A DNA stretch of 64,000 nucleotides, taken from contig JADJRF010000001.1 in NCBI GenBank assembly GCA_016712355.1, positions 1-64,000 of the forward strand, in the 5' to 3' direction. Origin of the DNA: Vampirovibrionales bacterium. GTDB lineage: Bacteria; Cyanobacteriota; Vampirovibrionia; Vampirovibrionales; Vampirovibrionaceae. A model generated the notes under the pieces. That model was given only the letters and a program-made list of their open reading frames with translations, was not told where the DNA came from and searched no databases. Shown one piece after another: positions 48,250 through 56,760 of the stretch. Positions within the stretch are counted from its first letter, which is position 1, and every line of letters starts with the position of its first letter. The position numbers were made by a program, and so were the translations under genes.

Positions 48250-49632
48250 TCACGATGGTTGCAACTGATTCACAGTCTTCTGCAAAAGCGCCTGCGCCGT
48301 GTAGGCATTCAGCGCCACATGGTAACGCTGCTGGTACTCCTGGCGCACGCGATGCGCCGATGGCGGTGCGCCTTCGCTGACGCACACGTACTGGATGAAT
48401 GCCTGCATTTCGGCGTGGCGCCGGGCGCGTTCGTCTTGCGGTGCGACCGAGGCCGTGTAGACCGGTTCTGCGCTTTCTTCGGGCGCAGAAGGGCGTGACG
48501 CTGTGCGGCGATTGACCGGCTGGAGCGTCAACGTCGTGCGCTTGCCCTGCCACCAGCCATTGATGCCTTGAATGATGCGTTCCTGATCTTCGGCGGGCAC
48601 CCAGGGCGCCTGGAACGCCCAGATTTTCGAGCCATTGAGCGTGAACATGAAGCTGCCAGAGCCTGGCAACTTGTGCGCGTTCAGTTCGCTGCCCGGCACG
48701 CCGGTCGCGTAGTAGGCTTCATCGCTCGAAGCCACCAGGCCCACGGCGCGCGCCGGCACGTTGGCGACAGCTTCCGGCGTCAGCGACGCCTTCGAGATTT
48801 TCTGCGTGCCGCCGATCAGGTGGATTAGCAAGCCGCGCCCTTTCTCTGCCAGCATCTTGAAGTAGGTGGCGATGTCGGGCTGCTTCTCGATCAGCGCCGA
48901 CAGTTCATCGATCACCACGACCAGACGCTGCCAGTTGCCGGCGCGCCCGCCGTTGACCGTCGCCTCACGTTCGCGGCGCTCCATCTCCTCGACGATGGCG
49001 GCCAGCATCGCGCACGCTTCTTCCGAGTCGGTGACGACCGGGTGTGCCAGATGGGGCAGCCCGGCCAGACCGGGAAAGCCATCGACCGCTTTGGGGTCGA
49101 TCAGGATCATGGCGGTTTCTTCCGGGCTGGAAGCGACCGCCAACGACAACACCATCGCTTTCATCAGCGTGGTCTTGCCGCTGCCAGTTGTGCCGGCGGC
49201 GATAAGGTGCGGCGTGGACGAGGCAGCCAGACTGAAGCGTAACCAGGACGGCGAACGCACCTGCGAGCCAAACGGCACGAACGAGTGATCGTAGTGCTCG
49301 CCAAGCGTCACAACCGGCGCGCCCCTGGGGACGCCTTCGAGCATCGCACGCAGGGAGACCGGCTGCGGATCGGTGCGCGGGACGATGATCGCAAAGCGTC
49401 CCTGCTTGATCCAGCGCACCTGGACAGTGCTGTTGCGCGTGGAGGTCAGCGCCTGCTCAATCTCCTTTTCCAGCTTGACGATCTGGTCAATGGTGGCGCC
49501 GTCGAGCGGCGTCAACACATGGACGTTCTCGCTTGCCGTCTGGTAAGAGACCGGGTGCGCTTCGATGCGCACCTTGCGCTTGTAGGCTTTGAGTACCTGC
49601 ACGATTGTGTAGGCTTCGTCACGCATCCCCAT
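48250..49632 (-). CDS. FtsK/SpoIIIE-like DNA translocase
   Basis: The 460-residue protein has the FtsK-type ATPase core: an N-terminal Glu/Gln-rich region, HLIAAGTTGSGKTTLMKA (Walker A), ILIDPKAVDGF, LVVVIDELSALI (Walker B) and a following GRGLLIHLIGGTQ. The last 80 residues may be a small DNA-binding domain. It has no membrane segment of its own, but three small membrane proteins share its operon. Such proteins pump DNA in plasmid transfer or segregation. ATG 49632 is chosen after GGTGGTG; GTG 49644 overlaps the upstream gene. Confidence 0.82.
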   Translation of the reverse strand: MGMRDEAYTIVQVLKAYKRKVRIEAHPVSYQTASENVHVLTPLDGATIDQIVKLEKEIEQALTSTRNSTVQVRWIKQGRFAIIVPRTDPQPVSLRAMLEGVPRGAPVVTLGEHYDHSFVPFGSQVRSPSWLRFSLAASSTPHLIAAGTTGSGKTTLMKAMVLSLAVASSPEETAMILIDPKAVDGFPGLAGLPHLAHPVVTDSEEACAMLAAIVEEMERREREATVNGGRAGNWQRLVVVIDELSALIEKQPDIATYFKMLAEKGRGLLIHLIGGTQKISKASLTPEAVANVPARAVGLVASSDEAYYATGVPGSELNAHKLPGSGSFMFTLNGSKIWAFQAPWVPAEDQERIIQGINGWWQGKRTTLTLQPVNRRTASRPSAPEESAEPVYTASVAPQDERARRHAEMQAFIQYVCVSEGAPPSAHRVRQEYQQRYHVALNAYTAQALLQKTVNQLQPS

Positions 49633-49634
49633 GA

Positions 49635-49853
49635 TCACCACCACCCTAACGCCAGCACCAACGATGCCAGCACCGCATTGACAGACAAGGCGCCGCCCGA
49701 CAGCGCCAGAATCACCAGCATCAGGCCGATGCAGAACTGACTGAGCCGGTCACGCACCACATTGCGAGGAAAGCCGGCTTCCAGCGCCAGGAACGCAAAG
49801 CCAAGCGCCACGCCGCCCACGATTGCCATCCCAAAGATCATCGGCACGGGCAT
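49635..49853 (-). CDS. Small two-TM membrane protein of the partition operon
   Basis: The 72-residue protein starts at the ATG at 49851-49853 behind GAGGTGG and has hydrophobic segments MIFGMAIVGGVALGFAFLAL and FCIGLMLVILALSGGALSV. It lies between ParB and the FtsK-like gene. Confidence 0.6.
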   Translation of the reverse strand: MPVPMIFGMAIVGGVALGFAFLALEAGFPRNVVRDRLSQFCIGLMLVILALSGGALSVNAVLASLVLALGWW

Positions 49854-49861
49854 CGACCACC

Positions 49862-50782
49862 TCACACCTGCGACAAAATCAGATTGCGCAGATCGTCCGC
49901 GCCTTCCCATGCGCGGATATACTCCTTGAATTCCTCGACACGGCTGGCGGGCACGTGGAAGGAGACGTGATCTTCACGGCTTGCACTCTGCGCCCCACCG
50001 TTGCGAGAAGCACCAGCGTTTTTCGTTGCGCTGCGTGCGGCGCCGCTGCCACCGCCATTACTGCGCGCCGGCGCGCTTTGCGTCGTCGTGTCAGCGTCGT
50101 CGTCTTCGTAGAGCACATCGTCGCCGGCCTCGTCCTCGATAGGCGCGATTTTGGGTGGGCGCCCGATGTGTTCCGTGTTTTGCCAGAACTGCTGCCCGTT
50201 GCGCTCGACCATGCGCACGGCAGGCAGCGTGACGTACTTGCTGCTGTGCCGATGCACAAAGCTGATGGTCAGCCCGGTCTTGCGCGCCAGCGCCGTAACG
50301 GTCATCTCGCCTTTTTCGAGCTTATCGCGCCAGCGCGCGCAAGCATCCTTGAGCTTGTGGTGTTTGTCGGCGTCGTTCAACTGCTTGCCGTGGCGCGTGT
50401 TGGCAAGATAGGCAGCGTCCTTCGCTTCCTCGTGCGTCGAAACGCGCCAACGCGCGGCGATCTGGGTGTAACCCTCGCGCTTGTGCGCTTCGGTGCGCTG
50501 CCAGCCATCGGTGACGCACCAGCGCCCCTCGACAATGCGAATTTCGATTTCGCCCAAATCTTCGCCGGCGGCCAGGCGCTCTTGCAGTTCCACAACGTAA
50601 TCGTCGTGGATATGCTCGACGCGCATCTGGTACTGCGCGTCGAAAACAAGATCAGCAATCGTCGCCTGTCCTTCCGTCCAGCGGTTGGCATCCAGGTCGA
50701 TCACCTGTGCGCCGCCATTGCCGTTGTTTCCGAGCATCTCAGCGATGGAACCGCCGAGTATCTCACGCAGGTTGACTGACAC
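49862..50782 (-). CDS. parB: ParB-like partition protein
   Basis: The 306-residue protein has a ParB/Srx-type N-terminal domain with IEIRIVEGRWCVTDGWQRTEAHKREGY, an HTH-like helical middle (VTALARKTGLTISFVHRHSS) and a low-complexity Ser/Gly/Asn linker before a C-terminal domain. ParB binds parS-like sites and works with ParA to segregate DNA. The start is GTG 50782, 6 bases after GGAG and overlapping the end of parA; the frame upstream of it has no site. Confidence 0.8.
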   Translation of the reverse strand: MSVNLREILGGSIAEMLGNNGNGGAQVIDLDANRWTEGQATIADLVFDAQYQMRVEHIHDDYVVELQERLAAGEDLGEIEIRIVEGRWCVTDGWQRTEAHKREGYTQIAARWRVSTHEEAKDAAYLANTRHGKQLNDADKHHKLKDACARWRDKLEKGEMTVTALARKTGLTISFVHRHSSKYVTLPAVRMVERNGQQFWQNTEHIGRPPKIAPIEDEAGDDVLYEDDDADTTTQSAPARSNGGGSGAARSATKNAGASRNGGAQSASREDHVSFHVPASRVEEFKEYIRAWEGADDLRNLILSQV

Positions 50783-51548
50783 GTTCACCTCCGACTGCCC
50801 AACGAAGACCATCCGCCAATTCCGACGACAACAGGGCGGCGTGCGCATGGTACGGGAACGCCTCCCACAGTAGCAGCCCCACCTTGCCGGCGCGGTCGAT
50901 GTCAACCGCAATCGGAATCACGCCGGTCAGCGTGGCGTGACTGACGCCGCGCACCTGGTCACGCAAGGCGAGCAACTGCACTTCGCTCTCCTTGTTGCGC
51001 CCGTCGAACATGTTGGGCACAACCAGGAGCTTTGCTTGCGGCAAACCCGCTTTGCTGCGCACGTTCTGAATCACTTCGACAGTCGGCTGGAATGCCGACA
51101 CATCTTTCGCCCGGCACGGCACCGGAATCACAACCACATCGGCGGCGGCCACGGCCATCTCGCTGAAGTAGCCGTGATCCGACGTGTCGAAGACCACCGC
51201 GTCGCCATCCCACTGCTGGCGCACGCGTTGGCGGAAATCCGTCACGGGCTTGTGCGCGCCGAGCACGCCGGCTTCCGCCATTGTGAGCAGGTCGTTGGCC
51301 GGCAGCATCCATGCGTGCTGGCGCGCCGCCACGACCATTTCTTCCAACCGCGCCGACGCCAGCCCCATCGTCCACGCGGCGGCAGCCTCGCCCTTCTCAA
51401 CGCCCAGGTTGGCGCAAAAGTGCGCCTGGGGATTCAAGTCGATGCCGAGCGTCTTGACGCCGCGCTTTGCTAGCGCGCCGAGTAGGTGCGCCGAGACCGT
51501 CGTCTTGCCGGCGCCGCCTTTTGCCACGAACACTGTGATTACCTGCAT
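50763..51548 (-). CDS. parA: ParA-type partition ATPase
   Basis: The 261-residue protein begins MQVITVFVAKGGAGKTT with the deviant Walker A of ParA/MinD ATPases, then GIDLNPQAHFCANLG and VVFDTSDHGYFSE. The ATG at 51546-51548 follows AGGAAAGG; the frame extends upstream through the promoter and is not coding there. ParA is the motor of plasmid and phage-plasmid partition. It is first in a minus-strand operon with ParB and the FtsK-like protein. Confidence 0.9.
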   Translation of the reverse strand: MQVITVFVAKGGAGKTTVSAHLLGALAKRGVKTLGIDLNPQAHFCANLGVEKGEAAAAWTMGLASARLEEMVVAARQHAWMLPANDLLTMAEAGVLGAHKPVTDFRQRVRQQWDGDAVVFDTSDHGYFSEMAVAAADVVVIPVPCRAKDVSAFQPTVEVIQNVRSKAGLPQAKLLVVPNMFDGRNKESEVQLLALRDQVRGVSHATLTGVIPIAVDIDRAGKVGLLLWEAFPYHAHAALLSSELADGLRWAVGGERVSQPA

Positions 51549-51591
51549 GAGTCTGTCACCTTTCCTTGTGCGTATTGCCGATCTGCAAGAT

Positions 51592-51620
51592 AGGATAGAT
51601 CGGAAAATGATGATTGTCAA
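51592..51620 (-). promoter_or_regulatory. Promoter of the parA operon
   Basis: On the minus strand TTGACA (51620-51615), 17-bp spacer and TATCCT (51597-51592). It lies beside operator-like repeats shared with the divergent promoter. Confidence 0.72.
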
Positions 51621-51635
51621 TACTAAAACTCAAAA

Positions 51636-51711
51636 CTTATAGACCAAAACACAAAAATAGTGAAAATCGGTTTGCAAATTTTGGGTTATAGTATTGACAT
51701 TTGGGATATAG
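51636..51711. promoter_or_regulatory. Three operator-like repeats TTTGG-x-x-TATA-A/G between parA and its divergent gene
   Basis: TTTGGGTTATAG (51680-51691) and TTTGGGATATAG (51700-51711) are direct repeats exactly 20 bp apart, and TTTGGTCTATAAG lies on the opposite strand at 51636-51648. They flank or overlap both promoters and are good sites for the HTH protein encoded next to them or for ParB. Confidence 0.65.
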
Positions 51712-51721
51712 CCTCTATAAT
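51694..51721 (+). promoter_or_regulatory. Promoter of the small HTH gene divergent from parA
   Basis: TTGACA (51694-51699), 16-bp spacer, TATAAT (51716-51721). One operator repeat covers the spacer, so the gene is probably autoregulated. Confidence 0.75.
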
Positions 51722-51762
51722 CAGGGTGTCATCTATGTCGCGAAAATAGATAGGAGCTACGC

Positions 51763-52026
51763 GTGCGTTCGTCTCTCAATATCAAGTTCATCGATGGAGA
51801 CCTCAAATGGCAGTTGAAGATCAGTATCAATCAGTTGAGTATCCGGGCCGGATTTGGCACGGGCTATCTCAGCCAGTTGATCCGCGATCACCCGGTTGAC
51901 GTGAAGCTGAGCACGGTCGATGCGATCTGGACGGCGGCGATGGTGCGCTACGCCGAGATCGGCGTCGAACCGCCAGACGACCTGTGGGAGCGCATGGTCT
52001 ACCACGATCCAACCGATAGCGCATAG
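51763..52026 (+). CDS. Small HTH regulator divergent from parA
   Basis: The 87-residue protein starts with GTG 51763. The segment ISINQLSIRAGFGTGYLSQLIRD has the helix-turn-helix pattern of a Cro/XRE-like protein, followed by a short helical tail. It is transcribed away from parA from the operator region and most likely represses one or both promoters. Confidence 0.62.
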   Translation: MRSSLNIKFIDGDLKWQLKISINQLSIRAGFGTGYLSQLIRDHPVDVKLSTVDAIWTAAMVRYAEIGVEPPDDLWERMVYHDPTDSA

Positions 52027-52064
52027 CGGCGCGGCATGTCCATACCACACAGATTTGCGCCAAG

Positions 52065-53609
52065 TCAGACGAACTCGATCCGCTCGATGATAGCACTTCG
52101 ATCTTTTCTTCCCTTCCCGCCCGGTCTCACGTAGATTCTCAAGCAACCCGACAACCAAGCCTGTAGCTGCGCCGGTGTCGCCTCGTCAAACATGCGGTCG
52201 CCTAGCGCGTGCAGCGCCGCCAGGTTATCCGCCGAATGTTCGGCGGATTCGATTGCCGCGCGCTGCGCCAGCAGGTCTTGCTCGGCATCGTCCAGGCGTT
52301 TGCGTTCTGCCTGGAACGTCGCCATTTGCGCGTCGAACCAGTCGAGTTGCGTTTCCGGTAAATGCACGTAGGTGTGCAGCAGCCGGCGCTCTTTGGCGAG
52401 CAGGCGCTCACGCGCGGCGGCCACGCCGTCCAGTTCGGCGTCGATGCGCGCGGCGTCAGCGGCGTGCATCTGGCGCGCCACCTCGCGTGCGTCGGCGTTG
52501 GTTGTCAGTTGTTGGATGGCGAGTCGCGCGATAGTCAACAGGCGCTTCTCACTGACGTTGTGGCGCCCCTCACCGCGCTTCTCGCAGTAGTAGCATCGAA
52601 AGTGCGTGATGGGTGGATTATGGGACGCGTGCGCGGTGTACATCGGCTGATTGGCGACGGCGCACCAGACGACGCCGGCCAGGATACTGAAGGGTGGATC
52701 GTGCTGCGTGGTCAGCGCGTCGATCTTGGTCTGGATGCGCGTCAGTTCCGCGTCGGTGATGATGGCCGGGTGGTCGCCGCGCACCCTGGTCAGCGGGCGT
52801 GCGTTTTTCGAGACGCGGTTGACCAGGATGTAGCCGGCGTAACGGTCGGGAATGCGGAAGACCTTGCGCAGCGCGCCGTAGTCCCAGAGCTTGCCGCTTG
52901 GCGACGGCTGGCGCTCAGCCTGGAGTCGCTGCGTAATGGCGACGCGTCCCAGGTCTTCATCAAGGAAAAGATCGACCAGAATGTAGCGGATGACGGCGGC
53001 GGCGGGCGGGTCGATGACGACGGTGCGTGCGCCGGTTTCGCTGTAGTGGTACTTGTAGCCCCAGGGCAGATGAGAAGGGAATTGCTTGTGCTTGGCGACG
53101 CGCTCGATCATGCCGCGTTCGTGCTCGTTGACGATGCGCCGCACGGCGCTGTGGGCAAAATGCGACTCGATCACGCCGAGCAGTCCGGCGCCTTCGGAGT
53201 CGCGCAGCGCCTTGATGTCGAGCGTGACGGGCAAACTCTGGCGCGGCACGACGATGACGCCATGCTCAAGGCAGAATCGTTCCAGCGTGACGATTAGCGC
53301 ATCGGTGCGGCCTAGCCTGTCGCGCGAACGGCACACTATGGCATCGACGGCGCCGGCGCGCACCAGACGCAGCAACTCGCCATAGGCGTCGGGATAGGTC
53401 TCGGCGGCGGTGGATAGCTCTACGATTGAGCGGCTGCCGATGACCTGGAGATCGGCAACGATGGCGCCGGTGTAGCCGGGATAGTGGCGCGCCAAATCGG
53501 CCACGAACTCGTGGTTGAGCCGGCGTTGATCCGGCAAGGACTCTTTCTCTGCCTGGGCGCGGCTAGACACCGCCGTCCAAGAGACAAACCGGATATGCGA
53601 TTGCGTCAC
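52065..53609 (-). CDS. Large serine recombinase, copy 1
   Basis: The 514-residue protein has an N-terminal resolvase catalytic domain (SWTAVSSRAQAEKESLPDQR with the catalytic Ser, CRSRDRLGRTDAL), a recombinase DNA-binding domain (FPSHLPWGYKYHY), a zinc-ribbon region whose first Cys pair is lost (CAVANQ in place of CxxC, later CYYCEKRG) and a C-terminal coiled coil. It starts with GTG 18 bases after the stop of copy 2. The defective first zinc pair suggests an altered or regulatory subunit. Confidence 0.88.
   Translation of the reverse strand: MTQSHIRFVSWTAVSSRAQAEKESLPDQRRLNHEFVADLARHYPGYTGAIVADLQVIGSRSIVELSTAAETYPDAYGELLRLVRAGAVDAIVCRSRDRLGRTDALIVTLERFCLEHGVIVVPRQSLPVTLDIKALRDSEGAGLLGVIESHFAHSAVRRIVNEHERGMIERVAKHKQFPSHLPWGYKYHYSETGARTVVIDPPAAAVIRYILVDLFLDEDLGRVAITQRLQAERQPSPSGKLWDYGALRKVFRIPDRYAGYILVNRVSKNARPLTRVRGDHPAIITDAELTRIQTKIDALTTQHDPPFSILAGVVWCAVANQPMYTAHASHNPPITHFRCYYCEKRGEGRHNVSEKRLLTIARLAIQQLTTNADAREVARQMHAADAARIDAELDGVAAARERLLAKERRLLHTYVHLPETQLDWFDAQMATFQAERKRLDDAEQDLLAQRAAIESAEHSADNLAALHALGDRMFDEATPAQLQAWLSGCLRIYVRPGGKGRKDRSAIIERIEFV
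53180..53600 (-). repeat. Serine recombinase N-domain duplication (partner near 54740-55160)
   Basis: The DNA for the first roughly 140 codons of both recombinases is nearly identical at an offset of about 1,560 bp, while the rest of the genes is diverged. This points to gene conversion or to a recent domain replacement. Confidence 0.75.
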
Positions 53610-53627
53610 CCTGTCACTCTGCCGATG

Positions 53628-55187
53628 TCAGACCAGCCAGCGCACCGCCGTGATCTCTGTGCTGCCGGCTGTCGGTTTCACTTCCACGCGCACAACCTGC
53701 GCCAGCCACATCTGCGCCCCACGCAGATCGGCGGCGCGATGTTCAATTAAATAGCGCCCGATGCTTTGCACTTCACGTAGACGAGCGGCGATGCTTTCGG
53801 CATCCGCCACGGCGCCGACCTGTGTGCGTAGTGCGTCGAGTTGCGCCTGGAGGTTGATTGCCTCCCGCTTCAGGCGTTCCATTTCGGCCCCAAACAATTC
53901 CGGCGCCAGATCATCGCGCTCGACGTACAAGTTGAGAAGGCGCTGCTGTTTCTGAGCAATCAACGCCAGCGCCTGATCGAGCACGCGCTGGCGTTCACCC
54001 ACGTCAGGTGCATTTTCAAGCAGCGTCTGGCGCGCCTGTTCGGAAAACGCCGAAAGATCACCGCTTTGCGTCAACTGGTCGATGGCGGCAATCAGCACGG
54101 CCTCGATCTCTTGCTCTGCGATGCTGTGCTGTGGCCGGCAGTGCGTGCAGCGCAGCCGGCGGTAGGCTATGCGTTCGCTGCCGGACTGGTAGTACTGCAC
54201 TTGGCTGGAGAGCGTCTTGCCGCACGCGGTGCAGACCACGACGCCGGAAAAGACACTGCCGCGCCCGATGCGCGCCTGTTGGCGCGTGGCGCGCAAGCTC
54301 AATACGTCTTGGCGGTCGCGCTCGCTGATGATTGCGGCGTGGTCGCCGCGCACCTGCACCGGCGTGCGTCCAGTCTGTGAGCGACGGTTGAGCGAGATGT
54401 AGCCGGCGTAGGCGTCCACGTTGGCGACGATGTGTTTTGCCATGTCGGGCGTCCAGGCGGCGCCGCGCGCTGGACGGTAGCCGCCGGCGTTAAGCGCTTC
54501 GGCAATCTCGCGGTAGTTGCGGTGCGTCAGGTAGAGCCGGATGGCCTCCTGGATGGCGGCGCCGGCTTCCGTATCGATCTGAACAGTGGGCTGGCCGTCT
54601 GGCGTGAAACGGTAGATGTAGCCGTAGGGCAAATGCGACGGGAAACGCTTCTCGACGCTCACGCGCGCCGTCATGCCGCGTGCGTGCTCGTTGACCAGGC
54701 GTCTGACCGCTGAGCCAGTCAGATACCCCTCGACGGCGGCGGTCAGGCCGGCGCCCTCCGAGTCGCGCAGCGTCTTGATGTCGAGCGTCGTCGGCAAACT
54801 CTGGCGCGGCACGACGATGACGCCGTGTTGCAGGCAAAAGCGTTCAACGGTGATCGATAGCGCATCGGTGCGGCCTAGCCTGTCGCGCGAACGGCACACA
54901 ATGGCATCGACGGCGCCAGCGCGCACCAGACGCAGCAACTCGCCGTAGGCGTCGGGATAGGTCTCGGCGGCGGTGGATAGCTCTACAATCGAGCGGCTGC
55001 CGATAACCTGGAGATCGGCAATGATGGCGCCGGTGTAGCCGGGATAGTGGCGCGAGAGGTTGGCTACAAACTCGTGATTGAGCCGGCGTTGATCCGGCAG
55101 AGATTCTTTTTCGGCTTGTGGGCGGCTACTAACGGCAGCCCACGACACAAAACGCAATGATTCGTGTGAATTTTGTAAGTTTTGCAC
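53628..55187 (-). CDS. Large serine recombinase, copy 2
   Basis: The 519-residue protein has the same domain order as copy 1 but with an intact zinc ribbon (VVCTACGKTLSS, RRLRCTHCRPQ). Its first 150 residues are almost identical to copy 1 and then the two diverge sharply. The two genes form one operon with copy 2 first. Serine integrases usually act alone on attP/attB sites; two linked ones may form a heteromeric pair. GTG start; no clear att site seen. Confidence 0.9.
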   Translation of the reverse strand: MQNLQNSHESLRFVSWAAVSSRPQAEKESLPDQRRLNHEFVANLSRHYPGYTGAIIADLQVIGSRSIVELSTAAETYPDAYGELLRLVRAGAVDAIVCRSRDRLGRTDALSITVERFCLQHGVIVVPRQSLPTTLDIKTLRDSEGAGLTAAVEGYLTGSAVRRLVNEHARGMTARVSVEKRFPSHLPYGYIYRFTPDGQPTVQIDTEAGAAIQEAIRLYLTHRNYREIAEALNAGGYRPARGAAWTPDMAKHIVANVDAYAGYISLNRRSQTGRTPVQVRGDHAAIISERDRQDVLSLRATRQQARIGRGSVFSGVVVCTACGKTLSSQVQYYQSGSERIAYRRLRCTHCRPQHSIAEQEIEAVLIAAIDQLTQSGDLSAFSEQARQTLLENAPDVGERQRVLDQALALIAQKQQRLLNLYVERDDLAPELFGAEMERLKREAINLQAQLDALRTQVGAVADAESIAARLREVQSIGRYLIEHRAADLRGAQMWLAQVVRVEVKPTAGSTEITAVRWLV

Positions 55188-55315
55188 GTTGAACCGGCTT
55201 ACTAGAATATGCTATGCTTGCCGATAGCCTTCAACCTATCGCCTACCGGGGATCGAGGAGATTCGCGATTTTTCCCCTTTTTGTCAATGGTGACAAGATA
55301 ACCAGATCGCGACGT

Positions 55316-55510
55316 ATGCCTGAATTCGAATACGACTCAGAAAAAGACCTGATCGCTGAGGAGAAAGACGCCGTTGCGCGTCGCGTAGCTGCGCTTGAGT
55401 TGTTGCTGCAATATGCAATCACGCAACGGCTTAAACGGTCACGGCATATCATCGTGCAAGGTAGCCGCAATTTGATCGCGGACTTCCTTGCCGGCCAGTC
55501 GCTCAATTGA
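55316..55510 (+). CDS. Doubtful small gene antisense to the repressor end
   Basis: A 64-codon frame from ATG 55316 with an acidic, plausible MPEFEYDSEKDLIAEEKDAV start, but its second half is antisense to the XRE repressor. No promoter is clear and a longer frame reaches 55214. It may be a real mini-gene or a shadow. Confidence 0.3.
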   Translation: MPEFEYDSEKDLIAEEKDAVARRVAALELLLQYAITQRLKRSRHIIVQGSRNLIADFLAGQSLN

Positions 55511-55942
55511 TTCGAGCAGCCGGCGCTCTTTGGCATGGTACTCTTGCAGATCGACGCTGGCCTTATCAATTAGACGAAGCATATTCATTGCTTCCTGACG
55601 ACGCAGCGCGGATAGTCCATCGACAATGCGCGCCGCTTCGCGCGCTTCGTCGGTGAGCAACGGACTACGCGGTAAGGACGTTGGATCGTTGGTGCGCGCC
55701 AGAAGGAAATCTGTTGTTGTATCGAGGATGTCGGCCAACACCAACACGATACCCGCATTGGGTAGCGTCATGTGCTTGCGTTTATCGTTTTCCAGACGCG
55801 ATAGGTACCCCTGCGACAAAGCGATCCCGCGCTTGGCGCACTGTTCGGCTAACTCCAGTTGCGTCATGTTGTTCAACTGACGCAACGTCGCCACCCTGCC
55901 GCCAAACGTACTGATCATAGATGGACTGACCGTTAATTTCAC
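55439..55942 (-). CDS. XRE-family repressor
   Basis: The 167-residue protein starts at GTG 55942 behind GGAGGG. Residues about 12-70 form a Cro/CI-type HTH (VATLRQLNNMTQLELAEQCA, ALSQGYLSRLENDKRKHMTL), followed by a coiled-coil oligomerisation tail. It is divergent from the replication-side genes, the typical place of a lysogeny or copy-control repressor. It lacks a protease-like domain, so RecA-driven cleavage is unlikely. Confidence 0.85.
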   Translation of the reverse strand: MKLTVSPSMISTFGGRVATLRQLNNMTQLELAEQCAKRGIALSQGYLSRLENDKRKHMTLPNAGIVLVLADILDTTTDFLLARTNDPTSLPRSPLLTDEAREAARIVDGLSALRRQEAMNMLRLIDKASVDLQEYHAKERRLLESIERLAGKEVRDQIAATLHDDMP

Positions 55943-55989
55943 ATCGCCCTCCTTGCAACTAAAGCCTCGATGATCGTGCAACTTGCCAC

Positions 55990-56021
55990 TTGCACTATTC
56001 CTGAGTGAATGATATTATTCA
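55990..56021 (+). promoter_or_regulatory. Rightward promoter with operator-like palindrome
   Basis: TTGCAC (55990-55995), 17-bp spacer, TATTAT (56013-56018). TGAATGATATTATTCA (56006-56021) is an imperfect palindrome over the -10 box and probably the site for the divergent XRE repressor. A related CTTGAGTGAATGA occurs upstream of promoter P3. Confidence 0.65.
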
Positions 56022-56051
56022 TACACGCTATATTTTATGAGAGGAGATAGC

Positions 56052-56336
56052 ATGTCTGAATCAAAATCGGGCGTCGCACCCCTATTTGTCAAGGCAAGCA
56101 CGGTGGCACGGCTTGCCCAACTCAAACAGCGACGCGGCGCCCGGACGTACCGCGAGTTATGCGACCAGATTCTTCACCCGCGTCTCGCCGTCGAGACGGA
56201 ACGGGATGAATTCCGGCGCATCAACATCTCCCCTGAAGCAATGGCGACCCTGCGCCAGTTATCGCGCACAGCAACAGATCGTCGTGCGTCATACGACGAC
56301 ATTGTGAACGCCGCCATCGATGAGGCGTCCCGATGA
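56052..56336 (+). CDS. Small regulator-like protein
   Basis: The 94-residue protein starts at ATG 56052 after GAGGAG. The C-terminal half (NISPEAMATLRQLSRTATDR then SYDDIVNAAIDEA) looks like a ribbon-helix-helix DNA-binding or antitoxin-type domain. It is the first gene rightward of the repressor and couples to the next by ATGA. Confidence 0.55.
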   Translation: MSESKSGVAPLFVKASTVARLAQLKQRRGARTYRELCDQILHPRLAVETERDEFRRINISPEAMATLRQLSRTATDRRASYDDIVNAAIDEASR

Positions 56337-56590
56337 ACTTTTTGTTTACTGTGCGCCAGAACGGATGTTCCATACCAGTTTTTTCCAGCGGTCAGGCTGG
56401 TGAAACTGCAACTCAGGTGCTGCTGTCGGCGGTGCGTATTGCGCCGAACATTCTGCGAGATTGCACGTGCGTTCTTCCTAATAATCGCGCAGGTTGTAAG
56501 GAATGTCAAGACCGATACAAATATGCCGGGCGGAATAGTTTATGCGCTTTGCATAAAGAAGCAGGAAGGGAGGAGACGAATGGCGCCTAG
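56333..56590 (+). CDS. Small Cys-containing protein
   Basis: The 85-residue frame starts in an ATGA overlap and contains CTCVLPNNRAGCKEC, a possible zinc site. The second half overlaps the next gene and is AT-richer. Coding is plausible by coupling but not certain. Confidence 0.42.
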   Translation: MNFLFTVRQNGCSIPVFSSGQAGETATQVLLSAVRIAPNILRDCTCVLPNNRAGCKECQDRYKYAGRNSLCALHKEAGREETNGA

Positions 56591-56756
56591 TTGGTTATGG
56601 CGCGGCGCGGTATTGGCGGTGGTTGCCGGCGTCGATGTGGTGCTGGTGTTGCCGCTGGCGATGGTGACGTGGTTAATGCTCGGCAGCCTGCACAAACAAG
56701 AAGAACGCTCTGCGGAGCTTGTGTTTGGGGAGCGGTATATTCGGCTGAAAGGGTGA
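56580..56756 (+). CDS. 58-residue membrane protein
   Basis: The product has one long hydrophobic segment (GAVLAVVAGVDVVLVLPLAM and following) and a charged tail. GGGAGGAG precedes ATG 56580. It sits four bases before the next gene. Confidence 0.55.
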   Translation: MAPSWLWRGAVLAVVAGVDVVLVLPLAMVTWLMLGSLHKQEERSAELVFGERYIRLKG

Positions 56757-56760
56757 CACT

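Noticed and set aside
51757..52158. 133-codon minus-strand frame over the small HTH gene
   Set aside because: It runs through the regulator and into the end of the serine recombinase; the plus-strand gene has a promoter and operators.
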